Positions 24,481 to 33,617 are shown, counted from the stretch's first letter. The stretch: 64,000 bases of DNA from Oceaniferula spumae (GCF_042849255.1 NZ_AP026866.1:2170001-2234000), one strand, 5' to 3'. Notes: a model not told the origin generated them from the letters alone. A program made the numbers and translations.

Positions 24481-24502
24481 ATAGTTAAGCATAATTAACT
24501 AT
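24481..24502. promoter_or_regulatory. Perfect 8-6-8 palindrome between NlpC/P60 and sulfatase genes
   Basis: ATAGTTAA (24481-24488) and TTAACTAT (24495-24502) are perfect inverted arms around GCATAA. The dyad sits four bases upstream of the leftward ATG, within the 85-base divergent promoter region. It may be an operator or a leader hairpin. Confidence 0.5.
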
Positions 24503-24561
24503 TTGAATCAAACCTCAATTATTCTGATAGCTCGGGGAGATCAATCGGGTATCAATTCCCC

Positions 24562-25971
24562 ATGCAGTCGATTGTCAAAATTCTCTCCCTCAGCCTGTCC
24601 GTAATGATGTGCCATAACGTTCATGCGCGCGACGCCATGGATCGGCCGAATGTGATCATCATCTACCTCGACGACAGTGGTTACGGCGACTATTCGCACA
24701 ATGGCAATCCGGTCATTGAGACGCCTAATATCAGCAAACTTGCTGCCGCCGGCACCAGCTTCACCCAGTTCTACGTCTCCTCCCCTGCCTGCAGTGCCTC
24801 GCGTTACTCCCTGCTAACCGGCCGCTACCCCGGGCATTCCCAACTTGGTTCATGGGTGATCGGGCCGAGCGCTAAAAAACACCTTCGCACCGAAGAAACA
24901 ACCATCGCGGAGGGACTCAAAGCCAAGGGCTACGCCACAGGCATGTTCGGAAAATGGCACCTCGGTTCACCGAATAAGGCGAACAACATGTCACCGGACA
25001 CCTTACCGCTGGCGCATGGATTCGATCGCTGGATAGGCACCAATGTTTCCCACGACTACGGAAACGCCAAACTTCTCAAATCCGATACCAATGGAAGCAA
25101 TCCCATCCAAGGCTACAGTGAAGTCGCCAAGGATCTTCCTTCTGATGTCAAAGCCTCCGAATCACTCACCGGTCGCTACTCTTCCGGAGTGGTGGAATTC
25201 ATCAAAGAAAACAAAGACAAACCGTTCTTTGCCTATGTCGCCCACAACCAACCGCACCTCGGACTGTTTGCCAGCGATGCCTTCAAGGGCAAATCACGCC
25301 GTGGCCTGTTAGGTGATGTCATGGCGGAGGTCGATGACTCCGTCGGGAAGATTCTGGACACGCTCAAGGAGCAAGGCATCGAGAAAAACACCATCGTCTT
25401 CTTCTCATCCGACAACGGCCCGTGGGTGATGTTCCGCGATAAAGCCAAAACCAAATACGGCGAAGCGCGCATGCACGTCGGCTACGCCATGCCATTCCGC
25501 GATGGCAAAGGTTCCTGCTGGGAAGGTGGCCACCGAGTGCCCAGCGTCTTTTACTGGCCTGGGGTCATTGATGCCAAACGTGAGCTCACACCCGCCAGCA
25601 CTCTCGATGTCTTACCTACCCTCTTCGCCCTAACTGGAGCAGAACTACCAAAAGCTCACAAGCCCGACGGACGCGACATCCGCTCACTGTTAGCTCCGCA
25701 AAAATTCAAAGGTGAAATCGGTGAGTTCGAGTTCTACTACAGCCACGCCCGTAACAACCTCATCGCCATTCGCAAAGGCCCTTGGAAACTCATGGTCGCC
25801 ATCCCTTCCCAGACAGGAAACAAATACGGCTTCGAAGCCAGCGAGAAAAAACCGCTGCTCTTCAATGTCGAACAAGACATCAGCGAGCGCATCGATCGCG
25901 CTGCGGAGAAACCCGAGTTGGTGCAAGAGTTACTGGAAGAACTCCTCAAGAAGCGTCAGGAAATGCGATAA
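24562..25971 (+). CDS. Type I sulfatase (arylsulfatase family)
   Basis: The 469-residue protein has a signal peptide (cleavage near residue 22). The sulfatase motif CSASRYSLLTGRYP begins at Cys77, the residue that is converted to formylglycine; the motif is the CxAxR variant of CxPxR. Metal ligands are visible in IIYLDDSGYGD (D37, D38) and SSDNGPW. The sulfatase removes sulfate from carbohydrates or aryl esters outside the cytoplasm. It needs a formylglycine-generating or radical SAM maturase, and none adjacent is seen. Marine verrucomicrobia use many such enzymes on algal polysaccharides; the substrate here is not known. Confidence 0.93.
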   Translation: MQSIVKILSLSLSVMMCHNVHARDAMDRPNVIIIYLDDSGYGDYSHNGNPVIETPNISKLAAAGTSFTQFYVSSPACSASRYSLLTGRYPGHSQLGSWVIGPSAKKHLRTEETTIAEGLKAKGYATGMFGKWHLGSPNKANNMSPDTLPLAHGFDRWIGTNVSHDYGNAKLLKSDTNGSNPIQGYSEVAKDLPSDVKASESLTGRYSSGVVEFIKENKDKPFFAYVAHNQPHLGLFASDAFKGKSRRGLLGDVMAEVDDSVGKILDTLKEQGIEKNTIVFFSSDNGPWVMFRDKAKTKYGEARMHVGYAMPFRDGKGSCWEGGHRVPSVFYWPGVIDAKRELTPASTLDVLPTLFALTGAELPKAHKPDGRDIRSLLAPQKFKGEIGEFEFYYSHARNNLIAIRKGPWKLMVAIPSQTGNKYGFEASEKKPLLFNVEQDISERIDRAAEKPELVQELLEELLKKRQEMR

Positions 25972-25980
25972 CCAGCGACA

Positions 25981-26018
25981 AAAAAACTCAACTCATGCAC
26001 GGGGCTGAGTTGAGTTTG
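25981..26018. terminator. Bidirectional terminator between convergent genes
   Basis: CTCAACTCA (25987-25995) pairs with TGAGTTGAG (26006-26014). A-rich sequence lies on the left and T-rich on the right, so it can end both the sulfatase and the opposing PEP-CTERM transcript. Confidence 0.7.
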
Positions 26019-26042
26019 TGAATTACCTTCAGCTGTGAGAAA

Positions 26043-26705
26043 CTAGCGTTTTCTTCTGAGAAGAAATGCTAGTCCGCCCAGTCCGGCAAGCGCTGCGGAC
26101 GACGGCTCGGGAATCGAAGTCAGCCGGACCGCGTTCAGCCGGCTGCGGTTGTTGCCGTTATTTTCACGTACGAACACATCGTACCGCGAGACTCCGTCGG
26201 ATAAAAAGGTGAAAGTAGCTGCCGGGTCTGTAGGTGAGCTGCCCATGTTATCAGTGACTCTGCCATTCGCTTGCAATGAGCCGTTGATCGTAGCGGCATT
26301 GTTTTCACCACCGTTGGTCCGTAAACCCAAAATCTGATCGCCTACCCCTCCACTGGAGTCAAAAGCCCAGACTTCCACCTGCCATATCCCTGCAGGCAGA
26401 TCTCCGGCTGCACCAAATAACAAGATGACAGCCTGCCCTGCTCCATCATCGAATGCAAAATCGCCCGTGAGTGCGTTTGGGTTCGGACTGGCCGATGTTC
26501 CTCTGACCCGGGAACCATCGGAACTGTCGATCGAGAAATCAACCCCACCGATATTGACTGTTCCCCCATTGGTTGAATGGTTTGCGTTAAGACCAGTCCA
26601 ACCAGCTTCAGTGATTGGATCGTCAGCATCGTTGATGTCGATCGAGTATATGGTCGCTGCATGGGCAGATGCAGTCAGGATTAGGAAGGGGATGAGAGTC
26701 TTCAT
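26043..26705 (-). CDS. PEP-CTERM exported protein 1
   Basis: The 220-residue protein has a signal peptide (MKTLIPFLILTASAHA), a beta-rich body that looks like an extracellular carbohydrate- or adhesion-type domain (SRLNAVRLTSIPEP at its end) and a PEP-CTERM anchor: IPEPSSAALAGLGG followed by hydrophobic residues and RRKR. Such proteins are handled by exosortase and reach the cell surface or exopolysaccharide. No exosortase gene is in the window. Confidence 0.88.
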   Translation of the reverse strand: MKTLIPFLILTASAHAATIYSIDINDADDPITEAGWTGLNANHSTNGGTVNIGGVDFSIDSSDGSRVRGTSASPNPNALTGDFAFDDGAGQAVILLFGAAGDLPAGIWQVEVWAFDSSGGVGDQILGLRTNGGENNAATINGSLQANGRVTDNMGSSPTDPAATFTFLSDGVSRYDVFVRENNGNNRSRLNAVRLTSIPEPSSAALAGLGGLAFLLRRKR

Positions 26706-26795
26706 GTCGCCATCATCTCAATTTCACTGCTCAATGTCCATGGCCAAAAACGCACGACTGGTTTATAGAACGCGACAGCTTAGGCGCATATTGAG

Positions 26796-27407
26796 CTATC
26801 TCTTCCCCCAAATCCCCACTCGCTCTCGCTTAGCCTTACTCTCCATGGCGTGAAGCTTGGCCATAAAACGTTTGGCATCGATCTTTCTAGGCAGGTCGTT
26901 TTTAGTTTGATTCCAGAACGGTTCATCCCAGTCAGCCCCGAAGCCGTAAGCCCGGGCCAAGCCGGCTTCAATCAAGGCTTCATCAAGCCTCTTACCATCC
27001 GCATTCACTACGATTGCATAATAGCGCGCTTTCTTGCTCGCCCCTCGAGCCTTGGTTTTCCGGGTGTAAACGGTGAATGGCTTACGCAGGAATTTCTTGG
27101 TGAAGGCACTCGCTTTCCTCCCCCAAGATAATAATTCCTTTTCCTCAACACCAAAGTCCTTCGCCTGCTCCGTCAGTCTGGATGCCACTCGTTGGTCGGT
27201 TTCCGGGCAATCGACACCGTAGAGTCGAAAAACGTAGGTATATCCGGTGAGTGCTTTTACCGAAAAGCTGTCGCCATCAAAATACTTCTCGTCCGCCAGC
27301 TCACAGCGTTCGTAAACCAGCCATTGCTTGCCTTTGGCTTGCGCCGTCATGGGAAACAGGCCGAGCAAAAGGAGCAGCCATGCCAAATTCGGGATCTTAT
27401 TATTCAT
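26796..27407 (-). CDS. Exported SNase-like nuclease
   Basis: The ATG at 27407 gives 203 residues with a signal peptide (LAWLLLLLGLFPMTAQA). An upstream in-frame start at 27503 would run into the channel gene and is less likely. The thermonuclease fold is seen in FDGDSFSVKALTGYTYVFRLYGVDCPETD and in ARYYAIVVNADGKRLDEALIEAGLARAYG. It probably hydrolyses nucleic acids outside the cytoplasm. It lies 55 bases after the channel gene. Confidence 0.83.
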   Translation of the reverse strand: MNNKIPNLAWLLLLLGLFPMTAQAKGKQWLVYERCELADEKYFDGDSFSVKALTGYTYVFRLYGVDCPETDQRVASRLTEQAKDFGVEEKELLSWGRKASAFTKKFLRKPFTVYTRKTKARGASKKARYYAIVVNADGKRLDEALIEAGLARAYGFGADWDEPFWNQTKNDLPRKIDAKRFMAKLHAMESKAKRERVGIWGKR

Positions 27408-27462
27408 GTTAGAAGCACATTCTATGAACTCGATTTCATGTCCAGCGAGAAGCCAAAGCAAC

Positions 27463-28560
27463 CTACTCCTCGAGTGGCGGGAACCATTCCATTTCCACAT
27501 CATCCAGATAGCCTGACTCTTGCAGGCGCAGCAACTCGATGTTCAACTCATTGGCTCTGACATCGCCTTTTTGAAAGGCGAAACCGTATCCCTGAGGTTG
27601 GTATTTTTGAGGTGATAACCTGAATTCCAGCTCGTCTTTCCCTTCCAGATAATAGCGGAGCTGAGGCCGATCAAACACCACCGCATTGACCTTCTTATTT
27701 TCTAGCAACTTCATGGCATCTGGCAAACTGGTGGCATAGAGTTTGCGGCCTTCGTGTTTGGTAACAAACGCTTCACCGGGGCTGCCTTTGATCACGGCGA
27801 TATTTTTACCCGAGAGGTCTGCGGTGGTTTCGATCTTCACCCCGGTCTCACCGGACATCGCAATGGTGCCGGCCAGACCGGCCAGCAGTGAAGTCGCGGA
27901 AAGTAAGGCAATCACCATCCAGCCGCCTAACACGACCCTCCCCATCACGGTCTTGGGAGCAAGGTCGCCGTAGCCCACGGTGGTCATCGTCACCAAGGCC
28001 AGCCAGATGCCATTGCCCAAACCTTTCACCGGGCCTTCACTGAACGGACCGTCACAGGCTCTGCGCTCCACCACCCAGACCAAAAAGCCCACCACGGCGA
28101 GAATCACCATGAAGATGGATAGCGCGATAAAGAAGGTCTTGCTGAAAAACGGCTTCACCATGCCCCACAGCGTACGCCCCTCATCGCGAGAAAGGATGCC
28201 CAGACTGGAGCTGAAATACGGCTGGGTGAACTCGAATTTTTCCTGCCTACCCGAGGTGATGCTCACCGGGCCGACGACCATGTCGATTTCTCCGGCTTCC
28301 AACTTTCCAAGTGCCTCACCGACACTGGCGTAGCCTTGGTAATCGAATGCACGTCCTGACTTGATCGCCATCTTCTCCCAGATGTCGACGGACAAGCCTT
28401 TGTAGCCATTAGCGCCTTGCACGATGAAAGGTTCACTCCCCGCCACGCCAACGCGCAGCCGCTCCTCATCCTGCGCCATGGCAGCGCCACAAAGCAAAAG
28501 CATGAATAATCCTACGAGCGGGGCGAAGATACGAAGTCGGTGGGTCATGCGCCCCATCAT
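27463..28560 (-). CDS. GluR0-like ligand-gated potassium channel
   Basis: The 365 residues have the order of a prokaryotic ionotropic glutamate receptor. First come a signal peptide (to about 29) and ligand-binding lobe S1 (34-135, SBP_bac_3 type). Then TM1 (about 142-165), a pore loop with the potassium selectivity filter TVGYGD at 194-199, TM2 (209-230), and ligand-binding lobe S2 (235-345, with IAVIKGSPGEAF and VVFDRPQLRYYL). Binding of an amino acid to the periplasmic clamshell should open a K+ pore in the inner membrane. The physiological ligand is unknown. The start could also be the ATG at residue 5. Confidence 0.92.
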   Translation of the reverse strand: MMGRMTHRLRIFAPLVGLFMLLLCGAAMAQDEERLRVGVAGSEPFIVQGANGYKGLSVDIWEKMAIKSGRAFDYQGYASVGEALGKLEAGEIDMVVGPVSITSGRQEKFEFTQPYFSSSLGILSRDEGRTLWGMVKPFFSKTFFIALSIFMVILAVVGFLVWVVERRACDGPFSEGPVKGLGNGIWLALVTMTTVGYGDLAPKTVMGRVVLGGWMVIALLSATSLLAGLAGTIAMSGETGVKIETTADLSGKNIAVIKGSPGEAFVTKHEGRKLYATSLPDAMKLLENKKVNAVVFDRPQLRYYLEGKDELEFRLSPQKYQPQGYGFAFQKGDVRANELNIELLRLQESGYLDDVEMEWFPPLEE

Positions 28561-28671
28561 AACGAATTTGCGAATCAGTTACAACCTCGCCATATTTGCT
28601 GTATAAAAACCGCCGCCAAACTCGTTTATGGTAAACACCCACTCTGTGCTCACCAGACACGCTTTCATCTC

Positions 28672-30666
28672 ATGTTTTCAAAATACACCACCATCGCACT
28701 CGCCCAGTTTGCCCTGATCAGCGGCACCGCCCTCACCGCCGCACAAGATCCCGACATGGGTGATCACCCGCGCTTTGCCCATGCCATGCAGGTGGAAACG
28801 CGGCACATCGACGGCCTCCCTGTGGTGTTCCACTACGGCCAGGTCCGACCCGACTTCGAAGATACGTCGGAAAATCCGCACCGCAGCCGTGTCAGCCTCG
28901 ATGGTGAGTGGAGCTTCCGTTTTGACCCGGAATCCAAGGGCGCCAGCGAGCATTGGTTCGCCACCAAGACCGACCTAACAGACTGGAAAACGGTGCAGGT
29001 TCCTCACTGTTGGGACGCCATGCCCGGCGGCAAGTTCTGGGACTGGAGCGACCAAAGCGTCAACAACCCACCGCACTACAACGGCGCGGCCTGGTTACGG
29101 CGCAGCTTCGATTTCACCCCAACCGCCGGCAAGCGTCAGCGCATCGCCTTCCTCGGCGTGCAGCAGCGGGCGCGGGTTTACATCAACGGTCAGGAAATTG
29201 CCCAGCACGAGGGCGGTGGCGCGCCTTTTTCCATCGATGTCACCGAGCACCTGAAAGCCGGAGCCAACACGCTCGCGCTGAAGGTGATTCGACTGCCGAA
29301 TTTTAAGAAAAAGAAGGACAGCAAGGACTGGCAGGAGCTGGACTACACCCACACCCTGCACCCGAAGGCCCCAGACTGCTGGCCGTACGCCGGCATCCAC
29401 CGCAGCGTCTCCCTGATTGAGGAACCATCCCTCAGCATCCGCAAGAGCCAGATTCACACCAAGAACGGCACCATCCGCCACGCCGTCATCATTTCCAACC
29501 ACGGCAAAACCGCCGCCCAAACCCGTGTCTCGGTCAGTTACAACACCCCCAGCACGCCTAATAAAACCAGCGAGACCATCACCGTCGCTCCCGGCCAAAC
29601 GTGCGTGGCCGCCCTCAGCAGCACCGCCGGCGACGAGGCCAAGCGTTGGTCTCCAGAGACACCGGTAATCTACCAAGCCACCGCCACATTGTTAGACGCT
29701 AATGACAAAACCATCGATCAACTCAGCAGCACCTTCGGCATCCGCGAGTTCACCACCCAGGGGAAACAATTTATGCTCAATGGCAAACCGATCTTTCTTA
29801 AGGGCGCATCCATCTATGGCGAGCACCACACGCGCGGTGCGGCGCTGACCAAGAAAGACCACGAGGAACTTTTCGGGCTGCTGCGCGATAGTAAGTCCAA
29901 CTTTGCCCGACTGCACGTCATCCAGCGCGATCCTTACGCTTATCAGTTAGCCGACCAGCAAGGCGTCCTCGTTTGCGGTGAGTGGGGTGGTTTCTGGTAC
30001 AAGGAAAAGTCCATGCACGCGCAGACCGTCGACAAAAAATCCATCTATCAGACCATGGCCCGTTGTGCCGTCTGGGACCTGATGAACCACCCATCCGTGG
30101 TGCTCTGGGGGCTCAACAACGAGTGCCACCAGTTCTGCAAGGAATACGAACCCTTCCTGAAAATGAGCCGCGAGCTGGTGTTGGAAATCGATCAGTTCCA
30201 GAAACTCCCCATCACCTGGGCCGCCTGGCACCCGCACAAGGGACAGCCGCATTTCGAACACGCGGACGCCGTCGGTTTCAACGAATACCGAGGCGCCATG
30301 GACCCCTTCGAGTTACTCGATCCGGACATGCGCAAAGTGCAAAAGCAGAACCCTAACAAACCGTTGATCATTCTCGAAAACGGTGCATGGTCGAAGCGAG
30401 GCAGCCGCGGAAGTGTCACCAAGAAAAACAACGAGAACTGGCAGGCCGATCTCCTCAAACGCCAGTGGCAAGTCCTCAGCAAACACAGCCCCGCCTTCGC
30501 CGGCTACACCTACTGGCTACTCACGGACTACCGCTCGCGCAAGCCCTACACCGGCAACAAAGGCCAGAACGGCTACTCCCGCATGGGCATCTACGATCAC
30601 GAAAACAAACCCAAACTCCTCGTCCGCGAGGCGTTCAGGAATTTGAAGAATCCGCTGGAGCAGTAA
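28672..30666 (+). CDS. Glycoside hydrolase family 2 enzyme
   Basis: The ATG at 28672 gives 664 residues beginning with a signal peptide (MFSKYTTIALAQFALISGTALTAA); the frame opens earlier but without coding character. A sugar-binding domain (SLDGEWSFRFDPESKG, VQVPHCWDAMPG) and an immunoglobulin-like domain precede the TIM barrel. The acid/base is E484 in WGLNNECH and the nucleophile E569 in ILENGAW. It is a beta-galactosidase/beta-glucuronidase-type retaining hydrolase acting outside the cytoplasm. It is divergent from the channel gene. Confidence 0.92.
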   Translation: MFSKYTTIALAQFALISGTALTAAQDPDMGDHPRFAHAMQVETRHIDGLPVVFHYGQVRPDFEDTSENPHRSRVSLDGEWSFRFDPESKGASEHWFATKTDLTDWKTVQVPHCWDAMPGGKFWDWSDQSVNNPPHYNGAAWLRRSFDFTPTAGKRQRIAFLGVQQRARVYINGQEIAQHEGGGAPFSIDVTEHLKAGANTLALKVIRLPNFKKKKDSKDWQELDYTHTLHPKAPDCWPYAGIHRSVSLIEEPSLSIRKSQIHTKNGTIRHAVIISNHGKTAAQTRVSVSYNTPSTPNKTSETITVAPGQTCVAALSSTAGDEAKRWSPETPVIYQATATLLDANDKTIDQLSSTFGIREFTTQGKQFMLNGKPIFLKGASIYGEHHTRGAALTKKDHEELFGLLRDSKSNFARLHVIQRDPYAYQLADQQGVLVCGEWGGFWYKEKSMHAQTVDKKSIYQTMARCAVWDLMNHPSVVLWGLNNECHQFCKEYEPFLKMSRELVLEIDQFQKLPITWAAWHPHKGQPHFEHADAVGFNEYRGAMDPFELLDPDMRKVQKQNPNKPLIILENGAWSKRGSRGSVTKKNNENWQADLLKRQWQVLSKHSPAFAGYTYWLLTDYRSRKPYTGNKGQNGYSRMGIYDHENKPKLLVREAFRNLKNPLEQ

Positions 30667-30672
30667 AAAACA

Positions 30673-31959
30673 TCATTCCTTTTTCCCAGCCGCCCGCAGC
30701 TTGGTGATCTCTTCGCGCAAGGACTCAGCATGTTCGGAGTCTAACGCCTCAAGACGCAACAAGTCTTTCTCAGCAGCATCGAGCTGCTTGAGCAAAAGAT
30801 ACACCTGCGCGCGGGCGGAGATCACATCATCGTAGTCCGGATCAATTTCCAGTGCCTTGTTGTAGTATTGGATCGTCGTCGGCAGATCATTCTCGATCTC
30901 CCAGTAGGAGTTAGCCAGGAACACATAGACCTCCGGAAATAAGGGATTGAGCCCGACTGATTTCTGCCAATGTTTCCTCGCCACCTTGTACTTCGTCAGC
31001 TGCTCGGGCTTCATTTTAATCTCACCGTCCTCCTCGGCATCAAAACCACGCTGAATCAGTTCCTTGTGAATGGCGGTAACAATCTTCACCCCGGCACGAT
31101 ATTCTTGAAAGGCTTCGATGGCTTGTTCTTTTGTTACTTTGTTAGGCCCGACTTCCCCAGGTTTCTTCGGCAGGGCATTCATCGAGTGTAGAATTCTACG
31201 CGCGATGGCTTCTCGTTTGAAAAGGTCATCCATGCGATTGGGAGTGTCCATGTTGAGGGCAAAAAATACTACACCGCTCGGGTGCTCCACCCAGCCTACC
31301 CACCAGCCGATTGTTCCGCTCCAGCCAGTCTTGGCGCGCAGAATCCAATCACTCCCGGCTTCATTAATCATCACATCCTTCACCAGCCTCTGAGCATTCA
31401 GGCTGAGCGGAAGTTTATTCCGGTGAAGTCGCTGCAGGAAATCAATCTGCTCGACCGCAGAAATCCTCAGGTTCCCCTCCACCCAGAACGGAGCCTTGCC
31501 GGTAGGGTCCGCATTGCCATAGTTAATCTTTTCCATGTACTTGCGCTCCCCCTCCTCACCGATGGCCTTTTCAAATGTCTGGTAAACCCAAACCACCGAA
31601 TGCCGCATCGACGAGCGCAGTGTCTGATCGCGGTTCCACGGTTCGTAAAACCTCTTCTTGCCATCCCAGGGAATCACCTGAAATTCATCCCTCACCACCC
31701 CAGCATCGATGGCAAACATGGCGTGCGGAATCTTGAAAGTGGATGCAGGAGAAAAACGTGTCGCCGCCCGCTTGCGATTGTAAACAAAACGTCCACCCGA
31801 CTCCGCCCGTTCATCAACCACCACCATCGTTCCCTCCGCCTTAAATTCAGCAAAGACCGCCTTCCACTCCGGGCGCGATACAAGATCGTACTCAGCCGCT
31901 ACGGAGAACATGGGGAGGCAGAAAAGAGCCGCTACAAGGGATCGGTATAAAGTGGTCAT
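30673..31959 (-). CDS. Class D beta-lactamase-like protein fused to C-terminal TPRs
   Basis: The 428-residue product has a signal peptide (about 1-21) and the class D serine beta-lactamase motifs in order: S73-T-F-K76 (nucleophile and carboxylated lysine), SVV at 121-123, YGN at 147-149 and KTG at 210-212. The usual OXA length ends near 275; here about 150 more residues follow, forming TPR-like helices (PLFPEVYVFLANSYWEIEND, TTIQYYNKALEIDPDYDD). The start is only 6 bases after the toxin stop. It may hydrolyse beta-lactams or act as a penicillin-recognising sensor; the fusion points to a protein-binding role. Confidence 0.87.
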   Translation of the reverse strand: MTTLYRSLVAALFCLPMFSVAAEYDLVSRPEWKAVFAEFKAEGTMVVVDERAESGGRFVYNRKRAATRFSPASTFKIPHAMFAIDAGVVRDEFQVIPWDGKKRFYEPWNRDQTLRSSMRHSVVWVYQTFEKAIGEEGERKYMEKINYGNADPTGKAPFWVEGNLRISAVEQIDFLQRLHRNKLPLSLNAQRLVKDVMINEAGSDWILRAKTGWSGTIGWWVGWVEHPSGVVFFALNMDTPNRMDDLFKREAIARRILHSMNALPKKPGEVGPNKVTKEQAIEAFQEYRAGVKIVTAIHKELIQRGFDAEEDGEIKMKPEQLTKYKVARKHWQKSVGLNPLFPEVYVFLANSYWEIENDLPTTIQYYNKALEIDPDYDDVISARAQVYLLLKQLDAAEKDLLRLEALDSEHAESLREEITKLRAAGKKE

Positions 31960-31965
31960 GAGAAA

Positions 31966-32232
31966 TTAGAAAAGGTCCGCGTGAGTGCCAGTGCGACCGA
32001 GAATCAGAGCTTCTTCCGTGACTTGATAGAGCAGCAACCAGTCGGGTTCAATGTGGCAATCTCTCCAGCCAGCCCAGTTGCCACTCAAGGCATGATCCTT
32101 GTTACGCACAGGTAGAGTATCTCCCGCCACCAGATGCTGAATGACGACCTTTAACTTTTCAAGATCCTTGCCTCGTTTCCGCATCCGCTTAACGTCCTTT
32201 TTGAACAACGAAGGTTGGACAATTCTCATCAT
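31966..32232 (-). CDS. yafQ: YafQ-type mRNA interferase toxin
   Basis: The ATG at 32232 gives 88 residues of the RelE/ParE superfamily, closest to YafQ: SLFKKDVKRMRKRGKD at the N-terminus, VIQHLVAGDTLPVRNKDHAL, the GNWAGWRDCHIEPDWLLLY core and a terminal LILGRTGTHADLF. YafQ is a ribosome-dependent endoribonuclease. It overlaps the antitoxin stop in an ATGA arrangement. An upstream TTG and a second ATG are alternatives. Confidence 0.88.
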   Translation of the reverse strand: MMRIVQPSLFKKDVKRMRKRGKDLEKLKVVIQHLVAGDTLPVRNKDHALSGNWAGWRDCHIEPDWLLLYQVTEEALILGRTGTHADLF

Positions 32233-32486
32233 TCCCAAGAAGCAAAAAGATCTTCCGCATTGTCAAAGCTCTCGCAGTCCTCGCCCTTCTCCGCCTTGCT
32301 CAGAGCCACGGCGGTTTCGACGTTGGGAATACGAAGCTCGACCGGAAATTCGCCACGCAGGGCAATCTGACGGTAGAGCAAACGAATCGCCTCGGTCGGC
32401 GTCATGCCAAGCGTTTCCAACACCTTCTCGGTGGCTGCCTTGGTATCCGGATCGATACGCGCGTGAATGACAGAGGTTTGGGACAT
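32229..32486 (-). CDS. dinJ: DinJ/RelB-type antitoxin
   Basis: The 85-residue protein has the ribbon-helix-helix N-terminus of RelB/DinJ (VIHARIDPDTKAATEKVLETLGMTPTEAIRLLYRQI) and a disordered acidic C-terminus that would wrap the toxin. It represses the operon and neutralises YafQ. The gene leads the transcript that continues into the toxin and the beta-lactamase-TPR gene. Confidence 0.9.
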   Translation of the reverse strand: MSQTSVIHARIDPDTKAATEKVLETLGMTPTEAIRLLYRQIALRGEFPVELRIPNVETAVALSKAEKGEDCESFDNAEDLFASWE

Positions 32487-32600
32487 GGGGTTAATGTATC
32501 ACGTATGCAACACAAGTCAAACTCGACCCGCTAGTTTGACTTTGAAGTTTTGACTAACCTTAGTAAGTTATGATTATACCTCTGCGAATACTGTGACTCG

Positions 32601-33431
32601 TTATGCCACCGTTTCAAACCAACCGCGAAGAGAATCTGACAGGTTTCCTAGCTTGTCTCCATGCTTAGCAACCCATCCAAGCCCTTTTTTAATCAAAGCC
32701 TTTTTCTCTTCCGGTTCAGCATCTTTAGCTCTGTCCATCAACTCCTCTAGTTCATTCCTATCTTCCTGCGCTATACCCAGTGCCTTAAGATCTGAATGAA
32801 CAGAATTATAATCCCCTATCTGCAGGCTACCTGATGTAACATCTCCAAGCACACCAGAAAAATTTTCGATATTATATGTATGTCCCATAGCTATTTGCTT
32901 TTCTTCCTGGGAAAATGACATTCCTTCTCCAAGAATTCCATCATTTTCTAATTTGAGACTCCAGTCGAGTATCGAGTTCCGAACAGCATCCAGTATTTTA
33001 ACGAAAGAGCTGCGGCCAATAATGAATACTGGCAGACGAGGTGAATTGCTAGATGTCATCAAGTGATAGGCCATCTTTTCTGGAAGATTCATTATTAATG
33101 TCCCATCAGATTCTTCATCTAAAAGGTCCTGAATCTCAGCAACTGACTGCCTAACATCTCTCTCTCGTAAACCCTCTGGAGGCCCATCAGTCCATATGAA
33201 AGGAAGCCATACACCGTTATATGGATTAAAAGACTTAACTTCACCAGGAACGATACGATAATCTGGTATATTCTCGGCAGCAGTATAACCGTTTAGCTCT
33301 GCTCTGGCCCATGCTACCGAATCGCCAAGCCCAAGCTTAGTAGCAATCACCACACACTTGCGCAGAAGATCATCAACCGCTGATGACCTTTCCATGGCGG
33401 CATGCTGAAGCTCGAGGACTATTGATTTCAT
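32601..33431 (-). CDS. AbiTii-domain protein (candidate phage-defence factor)
   Basis: This 276-residue protein begins with an AbiTii-type domain: LLRKCVVIATKLGLGDSVAWARAELNGY, then IPDYRIV. The middle contains MAYHLMTSSNSPRLPVFIIGRSSFVKILDAVRNSILDW and GHTYNIENFSGVLGDV, and the end is a helical charged tail. AbiTii proteins are linked by annotation to abortive infection. The gene is AT-richer by eye than its neighbours and sits next to a toxin-antitoxin pair, which fits an acquired defence locus. The effector mechanism is not visible. Confidence 0.72.
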   Translation of the reverse strand: MKSIVLELQHAAMERSSAVDDLLRKCVVIATKLGLGDSVAWARAELNGYTAAENIPDYRIVPGEVKSFNPYNGVWLPFIWTDGPPEGLRERDVRQSVAEIQDLLDEESDGTLIMNLPEKMAYHLMTSSNSPRLPVFIIGRSSFVKILDAVRNSILDWSLKLENDGILGEGMSFSQEEKQIAMGHTYNIENFSGVLGDVTSGSLQIGDYNSVHSDLKALGIAQEDRNELEELMDRAKDAEPEEKKALIKKGLGWVAKHGDKLGNLSDSLRGWFETVA

Positions 33432-33617
33432 TTTTTCAATATAGTGTTAGTTAGAATAAAAGCTAGAGACAGCTCTTCCTTTGAGGATAGTAGCTTAGTG
33501 TGGACTCTAAGAGGCCCAGTGCTATACACGTATCATGCGCCTTTAACCTTCTGCATCATTATCTAATTGTTAGAACGCAACAAGCATGAAATCACCAGCA
33601 CGATGAAACCCCGCCGC

